Origin: Acidobacteriota bacterium
GTDB lineage: Bacteria; Acidobacteriota; Terriglobia; Acidiferrales; UBA7541
NCBI GenBank assembly: GCA_003165465.1
Contig: PLUM01000028.1
Location: 1-61,345, forward strand
Direction: 5' to 3'
Length of the DNA stretch: 61,345 nucleotides
Position numbers and translations under genes: made by a program. Of the stretch, positions 57,297 to 61,345 are shown in pieces (positions within the stretch are counted from its first letter, which is position 1; each line of letters starts with the position of its first letter). The notes beneath the pieces are model-generated. The model worked only from the letters and a program-made list of their open reading frames with translations. It was not told where the DNA came from and searched no databases.

Positions 57297-60200
57297 TCAA
57301 TTCACAGTCAAGGTCAAGGTCTGCGAGTGGCTGGAGCCGTTCGACGTGCCGGTAATCGTCAAAACATAGTTCCCCTTGGGCGTACCGAAGTTCTCCTGGC
57401 CCGCGCCGGTACTTGCGCTACCGCAGCCAGTGAGGAGCGCGCATACGAGTAGAGAGCCAAAAGGCATGGCAAAGAAGAAAACATATCGCCATCGTATCGC
57501 GGGGCTTCGAAGGCGGGAAGCGAAGGGAAGCAGCGTTAACGGAAGAGCAGCCGCAAAAACCATCACCATGATGCACAAACCAAATAGATGCAAATGCCGA
57601 CCGACGTCCGGCGGAGCGACGGATGAGGCCGTCGTGGTCACCTGGATGGAAAATGTGGCGGCAGTACTTCCATTCGGAGTAGCAGACGCTACTGAAGGCA
57701 TGCATGTCGACCCGGGAGGCGCGCCATTGCAACTCAGCGCGACCGTTCCAACGAATCCGTTAAGGGCGGTCACCTGCAGGCTATAGATGGCCGAACTCCC
57801 CGCCTGCACGGTGGCCGTAGCCGAACCACCCGGCGCGAGACCGATAGAGAAGTCCATCCCGGTGCCGGTCAGCCCGACAGATTGCTGGGTGCCCGGCGCG
57901 TTGTCCACAAACTGCAGCGACGCAATTTCATCAGCCGCCGTACTTGGCGTGAACGTGACGCTCACAGAGCACGTGGCATTGACCGCCACAGCTGCGTTGA
58001 TGCAAGTGTCGGGACCGATTGCGAAATCGCCGCTGTTGGGGCCGTTGATCGTTATGTAGGTGATCGTCAGACCGAGGGTGCCGATGTTTGTCACGGTCAC
58101 GCTCTTCGCTGCACTCGTCACGTTTGTTTGCTGATTTCCGAAAGAAATCGTGGAAACGGATGGTGAGAAAACAGGGGCCACCATCCCAGTGCCGGCCAAG
58201 GCAACGTTTTGCGTGCCCGCAGTGTCGGTCATTGTGAGGACGGCGCTCTCCGTGCCAGCGACTGACGCGGTGAATTTCACGTTGATTACGCAGGAGGCAC
58301 CCGCCGCGAGAGAACGGCCCGTACAATTGTTCGTCTCTGAGAAATCGGAGGCATTCGTGCCGGAGATGGCCACGGTGGAGACGCTCGTTGGCAAGGCGCC
58401 TCGATCATTGAGCGTTACGGTGAGCGTGTTGGACGTCCTCAACGCTTCGCTGGGGAACACCAAGGGGTTGGGAAAAGGGACGGCGGCTGGTGCGGACCCT
58501 TGCACTAGGCCCGCCACGGTGCGAACTCGGATGTTGTCCCGCACGACCAGGTTTCCGGACGCGCCTGCCGCGACGGCGCCTGGATAATCAAAGAAAGCGC
58601 TCAGCGCGGGCCCGCCATCTCCCGAGTATCCGCAATAAGGATTACCGAAGCTGTTGGGCGCGCCCGCCGCGATGGAGATGATGCCCGTGGAGCCGGAGAC
58701 CTCGCGAATGACGCACCTGTCTGGGTCGGGGACGAAGAGATTTCCCGCGGAGTCGAGGTAAACGCCGAAGACGTAGCCAAGCTGAACTGAACCGGGAGCG
58801 CCAGGATCGCCTGAAAAGCCCAATCCCAAATCTGCGTTGCCCACGACTGTATAAATATTGCCGTTCGCTGCCAGCACCTCGCGGATTGCGTTGTTGTACG
58901 TGTCCGCGATGAAGATGTTATCGGAGCCATCCACGGCCACGCCATAGGGAGCATTCATCAGGGCGCTAGTTGCGGGGCCGCCGTCGCCAGAGAAGCCTAC
59001 GAAACTGAGTCCGCCTACTCCCGCCACTGTGGTGATAATGCCAGTTGAGGCGGAAACTTCGCGAATCACGCCATTTCCGGTGTCGGCAATGAAGATGTTC
59101 CCGGAGCCATCCACGGCAACACCGCCTCCCGGTGTCAACAAGTCGATGGGATATAGCTGGGCGCTGGTGGCTGGACCGCCATCGCCTGAAAACCCGCAAT
59201 AATAATTGCCGGCGCTGTCCGGCGGCGTACCTGCCACGGTGGAGATGACACGAGTTGACGCCGTGATTTTGCGGACCACGCAGTTCCCCGTATCCATAAT
59301 GAAAATGTTTCCGGAACTATCCACAGCCACATCCCTAGGAAAGGAGAGCTGGGAACCGGTGGCCGGGCCGCCATCGCCCGAGTAGCCGGGGATGCCGTTT
59401 CCTGCGATAGTAGTGATGATTCCTGTCGAGGCGGACACCTCGCGGACGGCCTGGTTGAGCGTGTCCGCCGTAAACACATTCCCAGAACGGTCCGTAGCTA
59501 GGCCTGCAACGTAGGGAGTATCGTTTAAGAAACCGAGCTCTGCGTCCGTGGCAAGGTAGCCGTCGCCGCTGTACTCCAACAGGCCGATCATGTGGCCCAT
59601 TTGGTTCGGATCGGGCACGGCCACTCCGGCGAACGTGGAGATGCTGCCGGCGGAGGCAGAAACTTCCCGGATGACAGAGTTGTTGTAGTCCGCGATGAAG
59701 ATGTCCCCCGAGCCGTCCACGGCGACGCCGAACGGCTCGTTGAGCTGCGCACTGGTGGCCAAAGTTCCATCACCGGAGTATCCACATCCGAGGCTGTAGT
59801 CCCCCGCCACAGTAGAGATGTGCGCGTTCGATGAGGATACCTCGCGAACCAAGCAGTTGACGGTATCCGCAATGAAGATATTCCCAGAGCTATCCACGGC
59901 TACGCCGCGTGGCGGGCTGAGCTGTGCGCTCGTGCCCAAGCCTCCATCGCCGGAGTATCCACAAATGCCCGTGCCCGCAACGGTGGAGATAACGCCAGAA
60001 GATGCGGAAATCTTGCGAAGCGCGCAATTAGTGGTATCCGCAATGAAGATATTCCCAGAGCTATCCACGGCCACGCCGTCAGCAAATCCAACCTTGGCGC
60101 TGGTAGCCAAGCCCCCGTCCCCTGAGTATCCGCAATGCAACAATCCTGTTGTATCTGGGAGCGCTCCAGCCAACGTGGAAATGATGCCCGTGGAGGCGGA

Positions 60201-60764
60201 AACCATGCGAATCAAGCAATTGTTTGTATCCGCGATAAAGATGTTTCCGAATTTGTCTACGGCAACGCCGGAGGGATTGTTCAGTTGGGCGCTGGTGGCC
60301 CGTCCTCCATCGCCGGAGTAGAAACAAAGGCCCGTGCCCGCTACGGTGGAAATGATGCCAGTCTGGGCCGAGATCTCGCGAATCAGACAATAGGTGCTAT
60401 CCGCGATGAAGACGTCACCGGCGCTATCCATGGCCATACCGCTGGGATAATACAAGTTGGCGCTGGTAGCTGGGCCGCCATCGCCGAGGGGCCCTCCCCG
60501 TCCCCCAGTGCCTGCCACAACGGTAACGTCGCCAGCAGCAGCCACTCTCAAGACCCGTTCGGAATAGAGATCGACGACGTAAACGTTCCCCGAGCCATCG
60601 GTGGCGATAGCGGCGGGAGTTCCGAGACTCGACTTCAAGGCGGGGAGATTATTGGGCCCGCCACCGGCAATGGTTTGAACCGTGTTTTGGGCCCAAATTC
60701 CAGGGCCAGCCAGCCCAAACACAAAAATTATAACTGCCGCGAGTCGAGATGTGCCTTTGCGCAT
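57297..60764 (-). CDS. Giant NHL-repeat surface protein with choice-of-anchor-D domains
   Basis: 1155 residues. A signal peptide (residues 1-26, IWAQ) is followed by about twelve NHL repeats (to about residue 740) of the form GVAVDSSGNIFIADTxNCLI-REVSASTG, each with a companion YSGDGGPATSAQL segment. The repeats are very alike, showing recent duplication. Two choice-of-anchor-D (ASPM-SPD-2-Hydin-like) domains follow (about 760-980: PVFSPSVSTISFGNQQTNVT), then an Ig-like segment (VALSCNGAPPGSTC), two hydrophobic stretches (LFGLCIMVMVFAAALPLTLL; YVFFFAMPFGSLLVCALLTG) and a final strand-rich tail PKGNYVLTITGTSNGSSHSQ. This C-terminal layout is common on Acidobacteriota surface proteins. A role in adhesion or binding is inferred. 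Confidence 0.9.
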   Translation of the reverse strand: MRKGTSRLAAVIIFVFGLAGPGIWAQNTVQTIAGGGPNNLPALKSSLGTPAAIATDGSGNVYVVDLYSERVLRVAAAGDVTVVAGTGGRGGPLGDGGPATSANLYYPSGMAMDSAGDVFIADSTYCLIREISAQTGIISTVAGTGLCFYSGDGGRATSAQLNNPSGVAVDKFGNIFIADTNNCLIRMVSASTGIISTLAGALPDTTGLLHCGYSGDGGLATSAKVGFADGVAVDSSGNIFIADTTNCALRKISASSGVISTVAGTGICGYSGDGGLGTSAQLSPPRGVAVDSSGNIFIADTVNCLVREVSSSNAHISTVAGDYSLGCGYSGDGTLATSAQLNEPFGVAVDGSGDIFIADYNNSVIREVSASAGSISTFAGVAVPDPNQMGHMIGLLEYSGDGYLATDAELGFLNDTPYVAGLATDRSGNVFTADTLNQAVREVSASTGIITTIAGNGIPGYSGDGGPATGSQLSFPRDVAVDSSGNIFIMDTGNCVVRKITASTRVISTVAGTPPDSAGNYYCGFSGDGGPATSAQLYPIDLLTPGGGVAVDGSGNIFIADTGNGVIREVSASTGIITTVAGVGGLSFVGFSGDGGPATSALMNAPYGVAVDGSDNIFIADTYNNAIREVLAANGNIYTVVGNADLGLGFSGDPGAPGSVQLGYVFGVYLDSAGNLFVPDPDRCVIREVSGSTGIISIAAGAPNSFGNPYCGYSGDGGPALSAFFDYPGAVAAGASGNLVVRDNIRVRTVAGLVQGSAPAAVPFPNPLVFPSEALRTSNTLTVTLNDRGALPTSVSTVAISGTNASDFSETNNCTGRSLAAGASCVINVKFTASVAGTESAVLTMTDTAGTQNVALAGTGMVAPVFSPSVSTISFGNQQTNVTSAAKSVTVTNIGTLGLTITYITINGPNSGDFAIGPDTCINAAVAVNATCSVSVTFTPSTAADEIASLQFVDNAPGTQQSVGLTGTGMDFSIGLAPGGSATATVQAGSSAIYSLQVTALNGFVGTVALSCNGAPPGSTCMPSVASATPNGSTAATFSIQVTTTASSVAPPDVGRHLHLFGLCIMVMVFAAALPLTLLPFASRLRSPAIRWRYVFFFAMPFGSLLVCALLTGCGSASTGAGQENFGTPKGNYVLTITGTSNGSSHSQTLTLTVN

Positions 60765-61289
60765 AGCTCTTGTTCACTCAACTGGATCGCCGAAACAGTC
60801 CGACTCGCGGTCGAAATCGAATAGCACACCACGAAAAGGACACGGCTGAAGGTGTGTGCTTTCTTAGAAATATATGTAGACATTATGAAAAATAAAGCAC
60901 TTAATTTCAAAGTATTAAGTTGTGACTGGTAAGTGCTGCTGGCTCAACCGGTTGATGCAACCCCACAAGATTGCGCCCGTAAAGTCATGCCCCTCAACCG
61001 AATCGATGCAACACCACGGGATCGCGCTCGATAAGTCGGCTTATCGGAAACTGGCTTTTTGCCCTTCGGCCAGGATGGCACGACCGCACGATGACGCAAG
61101 CTCACGGGAGAAAAATGCAAAGTGTGGTGGAGACTACGAAGTGGATTCGCGTAGGGCTGGGGCGTATGTAACTGCCTTCACGTCGATGTCCGCAGCTTGA
61201 AGCCGAAATGCGAAACTCAACATGTGATTTTGCCCGCAGATCATGAGGGCTTTTTTAAATTCTTTCTTCATCATTTGTTGTAGCCACAA
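60765..61289. repeat. Intergenic region carrying degenerate dispersed repeats
   Basis: 525 bases without a supported gene. GCTCAACCGGTTGATGCAAC-CCCA (60943-60966) and CTCAACCGAATCGATGCAAC-ACCA (60994-61017) are diverged copies of the 55226 element. AAGTCGGCTTATCGGAAACT-GGCTTTTTG (61033-61061) matches 52796-52824 in reverse with one mismatch, and a weaker relative lies on the minus strand near 57150. A GCCC/GGGC stem followed by six T at about 61230-61256 could be a weak rightward terminator. Confidence 0.55.
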
Positions 61290-61345
61290 CTATTTGCGGA
61301 TTACGATGAAGGTGATCGGGGTTCCGGGCTGATGGTGATCAGCAT
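61290..61345 (-). CDS. C-terminal end of an unidentified protein, cut by window edge
   Basis: The minus-strand frame entering from the right edge ends HHQPGTPITFIVIRK and a TAG at 61290-61292. The hydrophobic strand followed by Arg-Lys looks like a genuine C-terminus, but 17 residues are too few to assign a family or exclude a chance frame. Confidence 0.35.
   Translation of the reverse strand, partial: ADHHQPGTPITFIVIRK

Noticed and set aside
57297..60300. Tandem DNA repeats as an independent element
   Set aside because: They correspond to NHL protein repeats inside one intact gene.
1..61345. CRISPR arrays
   Set aside because: No regularly spaced direct repeats with unique spacers were seen; the recurrent palindromes are single dispersed elements.

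Overview
The window looks like an Acidobacteriota chromosome segment (soil or peat type, mid-to-high GC). Evidence is a very large Oar-like TonB-dependent receptor with an N-terminal carboxypeptidase-regulatory-like domain, two copies of a DUF6152 protein each followed by the same secreted partner, NHL-repeat/choice-of-anchor-D surface proteins, several Tat-exported oxidoreductases, and families of intergenic palindromes. No ribosomal or other marker gene is present, so the assignment rests on protein repertoire only.

Region 1 (about 1-27.3 kb) reads as an export-heavy catabolic neighbourhood. It holds a truncated NHL propeller protein, two DUF6152/partner pairs, the receptor, three alpha/beta hydrolases, two tandem PYROXD2-like FAD oxidoreductases with Tat signals, and a three-component xanthine-dehydrogenase-family hydroxylase whose molybdenum subunit is split over two overlapping genes. 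It ends with a PQQ alcohol dehydrogenase bearing the DYD lanthanide motif, a dihaem cytochrome c overlapping it, and a Tat-exported amidohydrolase. An AT-richer insertion at 21.4-23.4 kb carries a HigB-like toxin, an XRE regulator and a DUF3467-like gene, plus a strong divergent promoter with an operator-like palindrome.

Region 2 (27.4-32.5 kb) is a mixed set: nucleotidyltransferase, a GrdB/PrdB-like protein with Cys in place of Sec, an NPP-type phosphodiesterase and a GT39-type membrane glycosyltransferase.

Region 3 (32.8-42.1 kb, all minus strand) is the most striking part. Seven genes are tightly packed or overlapping: a 23-haem cytochrome, a second cytochrome with 20 canonical plus 2 unusual haem motifs, an outer-membrane beta-barrel, a secreted protein, a multi-His membrane cytochrome b, a lipoprotein, and a membrane-anchored ferredoxin-flavoprotein. 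Together they could carry electrons from a cytoplasmic donor through both membranes, that is, an extracellular electron-transfer conduit not built from the familiar Mtr or Omb/Oma/Omc proteins.

Region 4 (42.5-47.2 kb) has a methyltransferase and a large Ser/Thr kinase with TPRs. At 47,540-47,590 lies the 3' half of an initiator tRNA-fMet, the classical scar of an integrated element whose body would lie to the right. The accessory segment that follows (47.6-51.7 kb) carries a proteasome-like Ntn hydrolase, a frameshifted small Cys-rich protein, a TIR-domain protein preceded by what looks like a heavily structured RNA, and a secreted trypsin-like protease. Region 5 (51.7-61.3 kb) contains a HugZ-like haem-binding protein, a double-domain SagB-type oxidoreductase with a small partner, a secreted protein, a 55-residue membrane protein, a 1155-residue NHL protein, and degenerate repeats. 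All functions are inferred from sequence reading alone; no database search was run.
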